The notes under the pieces are model-generated. The model did not search any database. It was given only the letters and a program-made list of their open reading frames with translations, and was not told the DNA's origin. From positions 1,351,827-1,415,826 of the forward strand of contig CP076053.1 of assembly GCA_018672315.1 (NCBI GenBank): DNA of 64,000 nucleotides. Direction: 5' to 3'. The stretch comes from Nocardioidaceae bacterium. Its GTDB lineage: Bacteria; Actinomycetota; Actinomycetes; Propionibacteriales; Nocardioidaceae. The position numbers and the translations under genes were made by a program. This document shows, in pieces, positions 35,203-43,624 of the stretch. Each line of letters opens with the position of its first letter. The first letter of the stretch is position 1.

Positions 35203-36267
35203 TCAGCCGCGCGGTTGGACGGTCACGACTTCGACCTTGGCGCTGACGCCGTCGAGGGTGAAGGCGAAGCTCTGGCCGGCGGGATCCATGAACACTCGCG
35301 TCAGGCTCAGCCGCGTCGTGCCGCCCGGGGACAGCGTCCGCTCGTCTGTGTCGTCACACCGCTCCGGCACCACCCTCAGACCGACACCGGGCAGCGCCCG
35401 AAGAGCGCAGCGCGACACCGTCTGCGGAGCCTCGGAGGTGTTGCGGATCGTGGCCACGATGCGACTGGGTTGACCGCGAACCAGCCCGTCGCGAACCATG
35501 ATGCGACCGACGAGAGGGCGCGCGGTGCCGTCTTCGTCGAGACCCTCGTTGACGACCCAGTCGATCGCCAGCTCACCACAGGTGCCGGTGGTCCCCAGCT
35601 CGTCGGCGATCTGGGTGCCCGCCCCGCCGGTGGCGACCGAGAACCGAGTGATCGTGCCTCGCGCCGCGTCGATCACTCCGCAGTCCTCCGCGGACACCAT
35701 GAACGTCGGTCCACCGTCAGGACCGAGCCTGAACGGTCCGCCGGGAACCGTCACCGTGTCGCGCACGGGTGGGGTCCCGTCGCTGGCGGGCCCGACCGCG
35801 GCGCGCACGCGTACGGGGTCGGTGAGCTGGCAGACGCGGTCCCGGTCGGTGAGCAGCCGCACGACTCGCCCGCGCCGGTTGCCCGGGAGGCTCAGGTCGT
35901 CGCCGACACGCAGCTCCAGCTCGCCGACCTGGCACGCACGCAAGTCCCTGCCATCGATGCTGTCGCCTGCGGACGGCGTCGCGTCCGCAGGCTGCGACGG
36001 CGGCGCCGGGGCTGCCGGGGAGGTCGTCCGTGTGGACTCGTCGAGGAGCTGCGCACCGACGATCGGGACGGCCGCGGCGAGCGCCACCACGGCACCCACT
36101 GCGAACCACCGCCGCGCCGGGCCACGCCGTCCGACAGAGGTGCGGCCGGCTCTCGGGGCAGGTGCGGCGTGGGCGGGCTGCTGGTCGTACGCGTCGCGCA
36201 GCCGGGCCACGAAGGCCTGGTCGCCGCGGTCGCCGCGGTCGCCGTCGTCGTGCGGGGTGCCGTTCAT
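35203..36267 (-). CDS. Single-pass membrane protein, probable anti-sigma partner
   Basis: A 354-residue protein with about 50 cytoplasmic residues (D-Q-A-F-V-A-R-L-R-D-A-Y-D-Q-Q), one transmembrane helix (A-V-G-A-V-V-A-L-A-A-A-V-P-I-V-G-A, about 55-75), a Pro/Thr/Ser linker and a 230-residue extracytoplasmic domain with several cysteines (near 109, 145, 196, 230 and 285). I do not recognise the outer domain. Its ATG overlaps the stop of the SigE-family sigma factor by 4 bp and AGGAGGAGG precedes it, so it is very likely the regulator of that sigma factor, though no zinc-binding anti-sigma motif is seen. Confidence 0.75.
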   Translation of the reverse strand: MNGTPHDDGDRGDRGDQAFVARLRDAYDQQPAHAAPAPRAGRTSVGRRGPARRWFAVGAVVALAAAVPIVGAQLLDESTRTTSPAAPAPPSQPADATPSAGDSIDGRDLRACQVGELELRVGDDLSLPGNRRGRVVRLLTDRDRVCQLTDPVRVRAAVGPASDGTPPVRDTVTVPGGPFRLGPDGGPTFMVSAEDCGVIDAARGTITRFSVATGGAGTQIADELGTTGTCGELAIDWVVNEGLDEDGTARPLVGRIMVRDGLVRGQPSRIVATIRNTSEAPQTVSRCALRALPGVGLRVVPERCDDTDERTLSPGGTTRLSLTRVFMDPAGQSFAFTLDGVSAKVEVVTVQPRG

Positions 36268-36740
36268 CGGGCCTCCTCCTGGTCGTTGCGGAAAGAGGGG
36301 TCGAGATCGCGCCGCAGGGCACGGAGCCCGTCGTACGCGGACCGCTTGACGGTGCCCTCACCGCAGCGCATGAGCTCGGCGGTCTCGGCGACCGAGAGGT
36401 CCTCGAGGTGGCGCAGCACGACGGCCTGCCGCTGTCGCGGGGGCAGCTTCGCCAGCGCCTGCTGCAGGGCGAGGCGGTCCTCGGGCACGTCGTGCCTCGC
36501 GGGCTGCTCGGGCACCTCGCCGGTCCGTTCGCGACGCCACCGTGCCCGCCGCCGCTCGCTGATGTGGGCGTGGGTGAGGGTGCGCCGGGCGTACGCGTAG
36601 GGGTCGTCGACGTCGGCGTCGACCTTGGACCAGCGGCTGTAGATCTTCTCCAGCGTCACCTGGAGGAGGTCCTCCGCGTCCTGCCGGTTGCCGCACAGGG
36701 CGTACGCCACGTTGAAGAGCCGCTGGTGGCATCCGGCCAC
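36264..36740 (-). CDS. SigE-family (ECF-like) RNA polymerase sigma factor
   Basis: A sigma-70 family protein of the actinobacterial SigE family. Region 2 is read in R-L-F-N-V-A-Y-A-L-C-G-N-R-Q-D-A-E-D-L-L-Q-V-T-L-E-K-I-Y-S-R-W, and region 4 in L-P-P-R-Q-R-Q-A-V-V-L-R-H-L-E-D-L-S-V-A-E-T-A-E-L-M-R-C-G-E-G-T-V-K. The only in-frame start is GTG 36740, which trims the first residues of region 2. The neighbouring frame offers GTG 36766 with a good GGAGGAG and reads M-D-E-R-S before hitting TAG, as if one base were missing (see findings). It is followed by the membrane partner with a 4-bp overlap. Confidence 0.8.
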   Translation of the reverse strand: MAGCHQRLFNVAYALCGNRQDAEDLLQVTLEKIYSRWSKVDADVDDPYAYARRTLTHAHISERRRARWRRERTGEVPEQPARHDVPEDRLALQQALAKLPPRQRQAVVLRHLEDLSVAETAELMRCGEGTVKRSAYDGLRALRRDLDPSFRNDQEEAR

Positions 36741-37012
36741 GAAGTCGGCTACGACCGCTCGTCCACGGGTCTCCTCCCGGCCCGGCTGCCCTGGGTGTCC
36801 AGGATGCTCGAGGTACTCACATCATCAGGGACGCCAGCGACGGAGGAATCGGTTGTGTCCGTCTCGCAGATCGAGATGCCGCGCTCTCGCTCATCGACAC
36901 CCCCTTGGGCTCAGGGTCACCGCACCCGCGCGGGCTGTCGTCGACGAGGTCACCCGGGTGGGAGAGCTCGAGGACCGCCGCCGCGACACCACCCGTGAGG
37001 AGCGCTTCCTCG

Positions 37013-37041
37013 CTCACGGGCTCACGGGCTCACGGGCTCAC
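37013..37041 (+). repeat. CTCACGGG tandem repeat
   Basis: Three perfect copies of the 8-mer CTCACGGG followed by a partial fourth, in non-coding DNA. Confidence 0.85.
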
Positions 37042-37104
37042 CTCGATGATCGTGTACGCACCCGACCTCCGGGATCGCCGCTCGCCGAGCGCATGCCGAT
37101 TGCA

Positions 37105-37165
37105 CTTCCCAGTGACGCACGGGCTCCCTCACGGGGCCGCTGACCGCCCGCACGTCACTGGGAAG
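37105..37165. repeat. 13-bp perfect inverted repeat with 35-bp spacer
   Basis: CTTCCCAGTGACG (37105-37117) and CGTCACTGGGAAG (37153-37165) are perfect inverted copies. The structure starts 12 bp beyond the stop of the minus-strand metalloprotease-like gene, so a terminator or RNA-stabilising role is simplest; the long spacer is unusual. Confidence 0.7.
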
Positions 37166-37177
37166 CAGTCTGGTGGG

Positions 37178-38779
37178 TCAGTCGAGGTCGTAGCCCCCGT
37201 CGGGCAGCTGGTAGGTCTCCGGCTTCGAGATGCGACCGTCGCTGGTGAGGGTGAAGAACGAGACGCAGTCGGTGGCGCCGAGGGTCGCCTCGAGCCAGTA
37301 CGCGTTGTCGTCGTCGTCATCGCCCATCCCGGCCAGCACCCGGGTCTCCGGGTCGAGCGCGGCCGGCCAGGTCTGCGGGCACTGCCCGATCGACCCCTTC
37401 GCCCAGATCATGCGCGCGTCCGGCTCGGTCGCCGGCAGGTCTCCCTGCACCAGCCACGCGAGGAACGCGCGGTCGAACCAGAGCCAGTCCACCACCGGGG
37501 CGTCCGGACGTACGACGGGCTCGGGCTGGGGCTGGGGCTCGGGCTCGGGCTGGGGTTGCGGCTCGGGCTGGGGTTGCGGCTCGGGCTCAGGCTGCGGCTG
37601 CGGCTCGGGCTGCGGCTCGGGGACCGGTGCGGGCGGGGGCGGCTGCGGGGTCGGTGCGGGAGGCTCGGGCGTGGGCTCCGGCGTCGGTTCCGGCGTCGGT
37701 TCCGGCGTGGGCTCCGGCGTGGGCTCCGGCGTGGGCTCGGGCGTGGGCTCCGGCGTGGGCTCGGGCTCGGGCTCGCGCACCCCACCGCGCTTCTCCACCA
37801 CCGGCGGCGTCGGCCGCCCCGACGAGCCGACGAGCTGCAACCGGAAGCACTGTTCCCCGGGACCGTCGAGCGACTCCCAACGTCCGGCCCGCGGGTCGAG
37901 GTTCGCGACCAGGCGGGTGAACCTGGTGCGGGCGTCACAGGTCTCCGTCGCCTGCGCCCAGACCAGCACCCGCGCGCCGTCGGCGACGCCTGTCGGCGGG
38001 GTCCAGCTCGCGGTGACCGGTTCGCCGTCGCCGCCGGACCAGGTCACGGCGCCGAGGGTGGTGGGGGTCGCCTCGAAGGTGCAGGCGCGCGGGGCCGGGC
38101 TGAAGCGGCCCCCGTACGTGCGGGCCACCCGTCGCCCCTCGGCACCCTGCACCCAGCGGCAGGCGTACCGACCCCACGCCAGCAGGTCGCCCCGGCCACC
38201 GCGCACGGACATCACCGACGCCGGGCGCGGACGGTGGCCGAGCCCGAGCACGTGGCCGAGCTGGTGGGTGATGATGCGACCCAGGGCCTCGCGGTCGGCC
38301 CAGGTCGTGACGTCCCAGCGGGGCAGCGCGACGAACGCGCGCGGCGTACGCCCCACCGTCGACAGCGGCGCGGTGCGCGAGGTCAGACCCATCCTCAGCA
38401 TCGCCCGCGAGCCGCGTGCCTCCACGAAGCGCACGTCGGCGCCCGAGGAGTTCCACGCGGCGACCGCGGCGCGCACCGACCACGCGTACGCCTCGGGCAG
38501 GCCGCTCGTGTACGTCACGCGCCGCGCCCGCCATGGTCGCGCCGACCCCGGCCGGCCGACCATGTCGTCGTCGAGCAGCACGTCGGACAGGGGCGAGGTC
38601 TGTCGACCGAGCACGAGGTCGGCCGCGGCCACGATGGCCTCGGGCGAGCTCCCCACCGTCGGGCTGTCGCCGTCAGCGACCACGCCGTCGGCGACGGCGG
38701 CCGTCATGACCGTGCCGGCCAGGGTCATGACGAGGGCGGTGAGGAGCACCAGCAGCAGGCGCACGGTCCGGGAGATCAC
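37178..38779 (-). CDS. Matrixin-like protein with Gln in place of catalytic Glu, Pro-rich linker
   Basis: The 533-residue exported protein has a signal-like N-terminus ([18 protein letters not shown]). Residues about 85-200 form a metzincin-type domain, but the zinc motif reads [11 protein letters not shown] (172-182): the three histidines are kept and the catalytic Glu is Gln173. A Met-turn candidate S-V-M is at 188-190. A fibronectin-like stretch, a long T-P-E-P and Q-P-E-P linker and a C-terminal domain of about 110 residues with two Cys follow. GTG 38779 overlaps the upstream partner's stop (GTGA). It is probably a binding protein or pseudoprotease. Confidence 0.75.
   Translation of the reverse strand: MISRTVRLLLVLLTALVMTLAGTVMTAAVADGVVADGDSPTVGSSPEAIVAAADLVLGRQTSPLSDVLLDDDMVGRPGSARPWRARRVTYTSGLPEAYAWSVRAAVAAWNSSGADVRFVEARGSRAMLRMGLTSRTAPLSTVGRTPRAFVALPRWDVTTWADREALGRIITHQLGHVLGLGHRPRPASVMSVRGGRGDLLAWGRYACRWVQGAEGRRVARTYGGRFSPAPRACTFEATPTTLGAVTWSGGDGEPVTASWTPPTGVADGARVLVWAQATETCDARTRFTRLVANLDPRAGRWESLDGPGEQCFRLQLVGSSGRPTPPVVEKRGGVREPEPEPTPEPTPEPTPEPTPEPTPEPTPEPTPEPTPEPPAPTPQPPPPAPVPEPQPEPQPQPEPEPQPQPEPQPQPEPEPQPQPEPVVRPDAPVVDWLWFDRAFLAWLVQGDLPATEPDARMIWAKGSIGQCPQTWPAALDPETRVLAGMGDDDDDNAYWLEATLGATDCVSFFTLTSDGRISKPETYQLPDGGYDLD
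37516..37776 (-). repeat. In-frame repeats encoding TPEP/QPEP linker
   Basis: On the coding (minus) strand, repeated 12-bp CCCGAGCCCACG-type units encode roughly eight T-P-E-P repeats, followed by diverged [10 protein letters not shown] units. The result is a rigid, extended linker of some 85 residues, of the kind that carries secreted domains through the cell wall. Confidence 0.85.
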
Positions 38780-39513
38780 GACGACCGCCCGCCCAACCGG
38801 CACCACCGGGGTCCGAGTCGGAAGTCGCCGCCGTAGCGCGCGACGACGTTGTCGCCGACGGCCGGACCGATCCAGCGGCACGCGTACCGCCCGGCGACCG
38901 GACGCGGGGTGCAGGACGTCTCCAAGGCTGCCTCCATGAGTCCGCAGGTCAGACCCTCGGAGTGGCGCAGGCCGAGCACGTGCCCGATCTCGTGCGCCAC
39001 GACCCGGCCGTACACCTGCCTCTGCTGCCACCCGACGAGCGGGACCCGGTCGATGGTGATCCGGTTGGGGGCCGCGAGCTGGCGGCCGACGGTCGCCCGT
39101 GCCGCGGCGCCGGCCACGTCCGCGACGACGATGCGCAGGGCCGCGGTGTCGGCCGGGGCCCGCACCAGCCGTACGCCGGTGGCGGTGCGGTTCCAGGCGC
39201 GTACGCCGTGCCGCACGCTCCAGCGGTAGCGCGGCGGCACGTCCGCGTGCCAGGTGACGACTCCGCCGGGCCAGGCGCGGCCGTCGGCGAGGTCGGGGCG
39301 GCGTACGCCGGAGGAACCGACGACGACCGACGCCACGGCCACCCCGGCGGTCTCGCCGAGACCCTCACCGTTCATCGGCACGACCGGGCCAGGGCCGATC
39401 GGCGCCACCCACAGCAGCGCCGCGCTCAGGACGCCCGCGACCCGCGACGCCGTGAGGCGACGACTCGGTCGCGGGCGCGCTACGCGGCGCTGCGGACGGG
39501 AGGGAGCTGACAC
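38776..39513 (-). CDS. Matrixin-family zinc metalloprotease (putative)
   Basis: The 245-residue protein has an intact metzincin zinc motif [11 protein letters not shown] (174-184) and a downstream Met in G-L-M-E (Met193). The N-terminus is basic then hydrophobic ([13 protein letters not shown]), suggesting export. The region [21 protein letters not shown] matches the same position of the downstream Gln-variant gene, as does R-Y-A-C-R-W, so the two are tandem duplicates. The GTG start has GGAGG directly abutting it, which is poor spacing, so the start is uncertain. Confidence 0.82.
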   Translation of the reverse strand: MSAPSRPQRRVARPRPSRRLTASRVAGVLSAALLWVAPIGPGPVVPMNGEGLGETAGVAVASVVVGSSGVRRPDLADGRAWPGGVVTWHADVPPRYRWSVRHGVRAWNRTATGVRLVRAPADTAALRIVVADVAGAAARATVGRQLAAPNRITIDRVPLVGWQQRQVYGRVVAHEIGHVLGLRHSEGLTCGLMEAALETSCTPRPVAGRYACRWIGPAVGDNVVARYGGDFRLGPRWCRLGGRSS

Positions 39514-39581
39514 CCTCCGATGACATCCCCGATCCGCGCGAAACGGGCGGGAAGCGGCAAGTCTTTACGTGCCGGGGCCCG

Positions 39582-41609
39582 TCACCAGATGGCGACCCGC
39601 TGGTCCTCCTCCAGCCACAGGCCGTCGCCCGGTCGGGTCTCGAAGATCTGGTGGAACTCCTCGACGTTGCGCACGATGTTGGCGCGGAACTCCGGCGGCG
39701 AGTGGGGGTCGACGGTCAGGTACTGCAGGTCGAGCTCGCGGCGCCGCTTGGTGCGCCACACGTGGGCCCAGCTGAGCATGAGGTCGCGGACACCGTCGGT
39801 GACCTCCTCAGGCGTCAGGTCGGTGTCCTCGCAGGCGATGCGGTAGGCCTTGATGGCGATCGTGAGTCCACCGAGGTCGCCGATGTTCTCGCCGACGGTC
39901 AACGACCCGTTGACCTTCTCGCCGGGCAGGTTGCGGGGCTCGAGACCGTCGTACTGGCTGATCAGGGCCTTCGACTTCTCGCCGAAGCGCTCCTTGTCGG
40001 CGGGCGTCCACCAGTCCTCGAGGTTGCCGTCGCCGTCGTACTGCGCGCCCTGGTCGTCGAAGCCGTGACCGATCTCGTGACCGATGACCGCCCCGATGCC
40101 GCCGTAGTTCTCCGCGTCGGGCACCTCGGCGTCGAAGAACGGCCGCTGCAGAATGCCGGCGGGGAAGCAGATCTCGTTGGTGCCGGGGTTGTAGTAGGCG
40201 TTGACGGTCTGCGGCAGCATGAACCACTCCGCGCGGTCCACCGGCGAGCCGACCTTGCGCAGCTCCCGGTCGGTCGCGAACGCCGACGCGGCGCGAGCGT
40301 TCGCGAGCAGGTCGCCGCGGTCGACCTCGAGGGCGGAGTAGTCGCGGAACTCCTCGGGGTAGCCGATCTTCGGCGTGAACTTGTCGAGCTTGTCGAAGGC
40401 GCGGGTCTTGGTGTCCTCGCTCATCCAGTCGAGGTCGGTGATCGAGCGCCGGTACGCCTCGAGGAGGTTCGCCACCAGCTCGTCCATCCGCTCCTTCGCC
40501 ACGGGTGGGAAGTGACGGGCGACGTACCGCTTGCCGACGGCCTCACCGATCGCACCCTCGACGAAGGAGACGCCGCGCTTCCACCGCGCCCGCATCTGCG
40601 GGGTGCCCGCGAGCGTCCGACCGTAGAAGTCGAAGTTCGTCTCCACGAACTCCTCGGGCAGGTAGGCGGCCATCGACCGCACCAGGCGGATGCGCAGCCA
40701 GTCACGCCAGTCCGCGACGTCGACCTCCTCCAGCGCGCTCGAGAGGTGCTCGAGGTAGGACGGCTGACGCACCACGACCTCACGGAGCGTCTCGTGCTCG
40801 CCCGACTGGTAGCCGCGCAGGCCGTCGACGTACGCCGCGAAGTCGAAGGCCGGGCACAGCGCCACCAGCTCGTCGCGGCTGCGCAGGTTGTAGGTCTTCT
40901 GGATGTCGCGGGTCTCCGCCCGCTCCCAGTGGCCCGACGCCAGCCGCGTCTCCACCGCGAGGACGGCGGCCGCGCGCTGGGCCGGCGTACGCCCGTCGGA
41001 GGCGGACTCGTCGAGCCCGGCGAGGGCGAACATCGAGGTCAGGTACGCCTCGTACTTCTCCCTGGTTTCCGCGAACTTCTCCTCGCGGTAGTAGGACTCG
41101 TCGGGCAGCCCGAGGCCGCCCTGGCCGATGTGGAACAGGTAGCGGTCTGAGTCCTTCGCGTCGGTGTTGACGTAGGAGCCGAACAGCCCGCCGGAGCCGA
41201 CCCGCTCGGCCCGTCCCAGCACGCCCGACAGGGACGCGACGTCCGTCACCTCGTCGGCCCACGTCAGCAGGTCGCGCAGCGGGGTGGTGCCGAGTGCGGC
41301 GATGCGATCGGTGTCCATGAAGGAGGCGTACAGGTCGGCGATCTTGCGGTCCTCGTCATCCACGTCATCCGCGCCCCGCCCCTGGTCCACCGCGGCGGTG
41401 ATGTCGTCGACGAGCTGCTTGACCTGCTGCTCCGCGCGGTCGCTCAGCGTGACGAACGGCCCCCACGACGACCGGTCCTCGGGGATCTCGGCGGTGGCGA
41501 GCCAGGACCCGTTGACATGGCCGAAGAGGTCGTCCTGGGGGCGTACGTCGTGGTCGAACCCGTCGCGGGCGTCGTCGAGCATGGAGCTGCGAGAGCTGGT
41601 GGAGGTCAT
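39582..41609 (-). CDS. M13 family (neprilysin-like) zinc metallopeptidase
   Basis: A 675-residue M13 peptidase. The zinc motif H-E-I-G-H (511-515) is followed by G-F-D-D-Q-G-A-Q-Y-D-G-D-G, and the third ligand and its helper occur in G-E-N-I-G-D-L-G-G-L. The substrate-binding N-A-Y-Y-N-P element and the late W-R-T-K-R-R-R-E and D-P-H-S-P-P-E-F-R-A-N motifs are also typical. There is no signal peptide or N-terminal anchor, so unlike neprilysin it is predicted to be cytosolic, as are mycobacterial homologues such as Zmp1. TAGGTT lies 6 nt before the ATG, with no ribosome binding site. Confidence 0.94.
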   Translation of the reverse strand: MTSTSSRSSMLDDARDGFDHDVRPQDDLFGHVNGSWLATAEIPEDRSSWGPFVTLSDRAEQQVKQLVDDITAAVDQGRGADDVDDEDRKIADLYASFMDTDRIAALGTTPLRDLLTWADEVTDVASLSGVLGRAERVGSGGLFGSYVNTDAKDSDRYLFHIGQGGLGLPDESYYREEKFAETREKYEAYLTSMFALAGLDESASDGRTPAQRAAAVLAVETRLASGHWERAETRDIQKTYNLRSRDELVALCPAFDFAAYVDGLRGYQSGEHETLREVVVRQPSYLEHLSSALEEVDVADWRDWLRIRLVRSMAAYLPEEFVETNFDFYGRTLAGTPQMRARWKRGVSFVEGAIGEAVGKRYVARHFPPVAKERMDELVANLLEAYRRSITDLDWMSEDTKTRAFDKLDKFTPKIGYPEEFRDYSALEVDRGDLLANARAASAFATDRELRKVGSPVDRAEWFMLPQTVNAYYNPGTNEICFPAGILQRPFFDAEVPDAENYGGIGAVIGHEIGHGFDDQGAQYDGDGNLEDWWTPADKERFGEKSKALISQYDGLEPRNLPGEKVNGSLTVGENIGDLGGLTIAIKAYRIACEDTDLTPEEVTDGVRDLMLSWAHVWRTKRRRELDLQYLTVDPHSPPEFRANIVRNVEEFHQIFETRPGDGLWLEEDQRVAIW

Positions 41610-41615
41610 GCCCCG

Positions 41616-41621
41616 AACCTA
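41616..41621 (-). promoter_or_regulatory. Putative leaderless -10 (TAGGTT) of M13 peptidase gene
   Basis: On the minus strand TAGGTT ends 6 nt before ATG 41609, among the clearest leaderless arrangements in the window. Confidence 0.5.
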
Positions 41622-41650
41622 TCCACCCGCGACAGTGCGACCTCGGCGGC

Positions 41651-42625
41651 TCAGACCTCCAGGATGCTCTTGCCCAACGTCTTCCGCTCGTCCATCTCCA
41701 CCAGCGCCTCGCCGAACTGCTCGAGCGTGTAGGTCGACCCGATCGGGGGGTCGATGACACCGGACTCCATCATCGGCACGAGGTCGTCCCACTGGCTGCG
41801 CATGTAGCCCTCGCGCACCATCGCGTACGCCCCCCACCCGACGCCGCGCACGTCGACGTTGTTGAGGAGCAGCCGGTTGACCTTGACCTGCGGGATGTCA
41901 CCGCCGGTGAACCCGACCACCAGCAGGCGGCCCTGCGGTGCCAGCGAGCGCAGCGAGTCGGTGAAGAGGTCCCCGCCGACCACGTCGAGCAGCACGTCGA
42001 CGCCGCGGCCGTCGGTCAGCTCCTTGACCCGGTCACGGAAGCCGTCGATCAGCAGGGCCTCGTCGGCGCCGGCCTCGCGCGCGAAGTCGGCCTTGTCCTG
42101 GGTCGAGGTCAGCGCGAGCACCCGGGCGCCCATGCCCTTGGCGACCTGGATCGTCGCGGTGCCGACACCGCCGGAGGCGCCGTTGACCAGCACGGTCTCG
42201 CCCTCGGCGAGGCCGGCGCGCTCCTTGAGCGCGAAGTGGGCGGTGAGGTAGTTCATCGGGATCGCCGCACCCTGGGCGAAGCTCATGGCGTCGGGCAGCG
42301 GGAACACGTTCTCGACCCCGGTCGCGACGACCTCCGCGGCCGCCCCGTTGCCGAGCACACCCGCGACGCGGTCGCCGGGGCTGAAGCCGGAGCCGTCCGG
42401 CGCGGAGCGTACGACGCCGGCGTAGTCCACCCCGAGGGTGAACGGCAGCTCGGGCTTCATCTGGTACTCGCCCTTGGTCAGCAGCAGGTCCGGCCAGCTG
42501 ACACCGACCGCCTTCGCCTCGACCAGCACCTGCGGACCGAACGGCCCGTCCTCGCCCGGCTCCTCGATGTCGGCGACCTCGAGGGCTCGGGGCCCGTCCA
42601 GGCTCGTGACACGTACGGCTCGCAT
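41651..42625 (-). CDS. NADPH:quinone oxidoreductase-type MDR protein
   Basis: A 324-residue medium-chain dehydrogenase/reductase of the zinc-free quinone oxidoreductase group. The N-terminal GroES-like domain has T-L-G-V-D-Y-A-G-V-V; the Rossmann loop is V-N-G-A-S-G-G-V-G-T-A (about 145-155), and no structural-zinc cysteines are present. A conserved Y-L-T-A-H-F-A-L and G-R-L-L-V-V-G-F-T-G-G fit the same group. It probably reduces quinones or enones. The start ATG overlaps the stop of the preceding small acidic gene by one base (TGATG), indicating coupling. Confidence 0.9.
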   Translation of the reverse strand: MRAVRVTSLDGPRALEVADIEEPGEDGPFGPQVLVEAKAVGVSWPDLLLTKGEYQMKPELPFTLGVDYAGVVRSAPDGSGFSPGDRVAGVLGNGAAAEVVATGVENVFPLPDAMSFAQGAAIPMNYLTAHFALKERAGLAEGETVLVNGASGGVGTATIQVAKGMGARVLALTSTQDKADFAREAGADEALLIDGFRDRVKELTDGRGVDVLLDVVGGDLFTDSLRSLAPQGRLLVVGFTGGDIPQVKVNRLLLNNVDVRGVGWGAYAMVREGYMRSQWDDLVPMMESGVIDPPIGSTYTLEQFGEALVEMDERKTLGKSILEV

Positions 42626-42789
42626 CAGGCGGAGCCCCCCTCGTCCTGCTCGTCGTCGTCCTTCGGACCCTTGGCCAGCGGGTTGTCCTCGCTGGGCACC
42701 AGGTCCTCGGGGAGCTGGTCGTCCCCGATCAGGTCGCCGGACTCCTCCGACCCCGCCGAACCCTGCGACTCACTGCTCTGTTCGCTCAT
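42625..42789 (-). CDS. Small acidic protein, conserved actinobacterial type
   Basis: A 54-residue, strongly acidic protein without hydrophobic segments. The core D-D-Q-L-P-E-D-L-V-P-S-E-D-N-P-L-A resembles a short motif I recall from small uncharacterised actinobacterial proteins, flanked by Ser/Glu-rich and Asp/Glu-rich low-complexity ends. It precedes the quinone oxidoreductase gene with a TGATG junction, so it is probably translated from the same message. The codon bias matches the surroundings, and the frame is uninterrupted from ATG 42789. The function is unknown. Confidence 0.7.
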   Translation of the reverse strand: MSEQSSESQGSAGSEESGDLIGDDQLPEDLVPSEDNPLAKGPKDDDEQDEGGSA

Positions 42790-42838
42790 GGCGCATCCCT
42801 ACCCACCGGCGCCCGGGCGTCACCCGGGCGCGACGTGC

Positions 42839-43531
42839 TCACTCGGAGTCGGACTCGGACGACGGCGCCGCCGAGGGCATCAGCACCGCGTCGATGAGGT
42901 ACACCGTGGCGTTGGCCGTCTGCACCCCTCCGCAGATCACCGTTGCCTCGCTGTCCGTTCCCTCGTTGACCACCAGGGTGTCGTCGACGCTCGAGACCGT
43001 GAGCGGAGCGCCGTTCACGGTCTCCTGCTCGCCCTCGATGTCCGAGGGCGAGGTCCGGCCGGGCAGCACGTGGTAGGTCAGGATGTTGGTCAGGCGCGTG
43101 GACTGCCGCGGCTTCGCGAGCTGGTTCACCGTGCGGGGCGGCAGCGCGCTGAAAGCGTCGTCGACCGGCGCGAAGACGGTGAACTCGTCCTGGTTCAAGG
43201 TGTCCACCAGGTTGACCTGCGGGTTCAGCTGACCAGACACCGCTGCGGTCAGGGTGGTGAGCAGCACGTTGCTGGCCGCGGCTGCGGCGACGGGCTCGGC
43301 GGCCATGCCCTCGAAGGACCCAGGGCCGTCCGGCACGGCCTTGGCGTAGTCGGCGCAGCCGGCCCCGACGAGCTCGGCCGCCGCGTCGGCGCTGCCGGAC
43401 GCGCTGGGCTCGGCACCGGCCCCGCCCGCGGCGCTGTCGTCGCCGCCGCAGGCGGCGGTCAGTGCCAACGCCGACAGCACGGCGATCGCGGACGTCGTCT
43501 TCGTGACGGCGCGCATGGTGGTCTCGCGCAT
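42839..43531 (-). CDS. Fasciclin (FAS1) domain lipoprotein
   Basis: A 230-residue secreted lipoprotein: a basic N-terminus, hydrophobic helix and lipobox L-T-A-A-C (Cys about 28), then a Gly/Ala/Ser spacer and a FAS1 adhesion domain. FAS1 H1 and H2 boxes are visible as [15 protein letters not shown] and [12 protein letters not shown], ending with [12 protein letters not shown]. It resembles the MPT70/MPT83 family of mycobacterial surface proteins. AGGAG lies 8 nt before ATG 43531. Role: probably cell-surface adhesion or matrix contact. Confidence 0.92.
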   Translation of the reverse strand: MRETTMRAVTKTTSAIAVLSALALTAACGGDDSAAGGAGAEPSASGSADAAAELVGAGCADYAKAVPDGPGSFEGMAAEPVAAAAASNVLLTTLTAAVSGQLNPQVNLVDTLNQDEFTVFAPVDDAFSALPPRTVNQLAKPRQSTRLTNILTYHVLPGRTSPSDIEGEQETVNGAPLTVSSVDDTLVVNEGTDSEATVICGGVQTANATVYLIDAVLMPSAAPSSESDSE

Positions 43532-43624
43532 GGTGGTGTCTCCTGGGTCGAACGGTGCGTCCGGGTCAGTCTTGCGGATCGAGCGCACCGCCGTGCCACC
43601 CCCTGCGCCGCGTCGTGCGCGGGC

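Larger units (their letters stand above)
36767..37177. other. 411-bp intergenic region without a convincing gene
   Basis: This is the longest gap in the window. It contains the upstream region of the sigma factor, a short tandem repeat (37013-37041), and a long inverted repeat (37105-37165) just after the metalloprotease-like gene. A 66-residue minus-strand reading frame at 36817-37017 has no recognisable features and unconvincing composition. No RNA gene was recognised. Confidence 0.7.

Noticed and set aside
36817-37017. 66-residue minus-strand frame in the large gap
   Set aside because: There is no recognisable domain, no ribosome binding site and poor position relative to the sigma factor promoter.
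36905-38836. Plus-strand 643-residue frame with G-L-G-L-G-L repeats
   Set aside because: It is the complement of the TPEP/QPEP linker of the metalloprotease-like gene; the repetitive look comes from those repeats.
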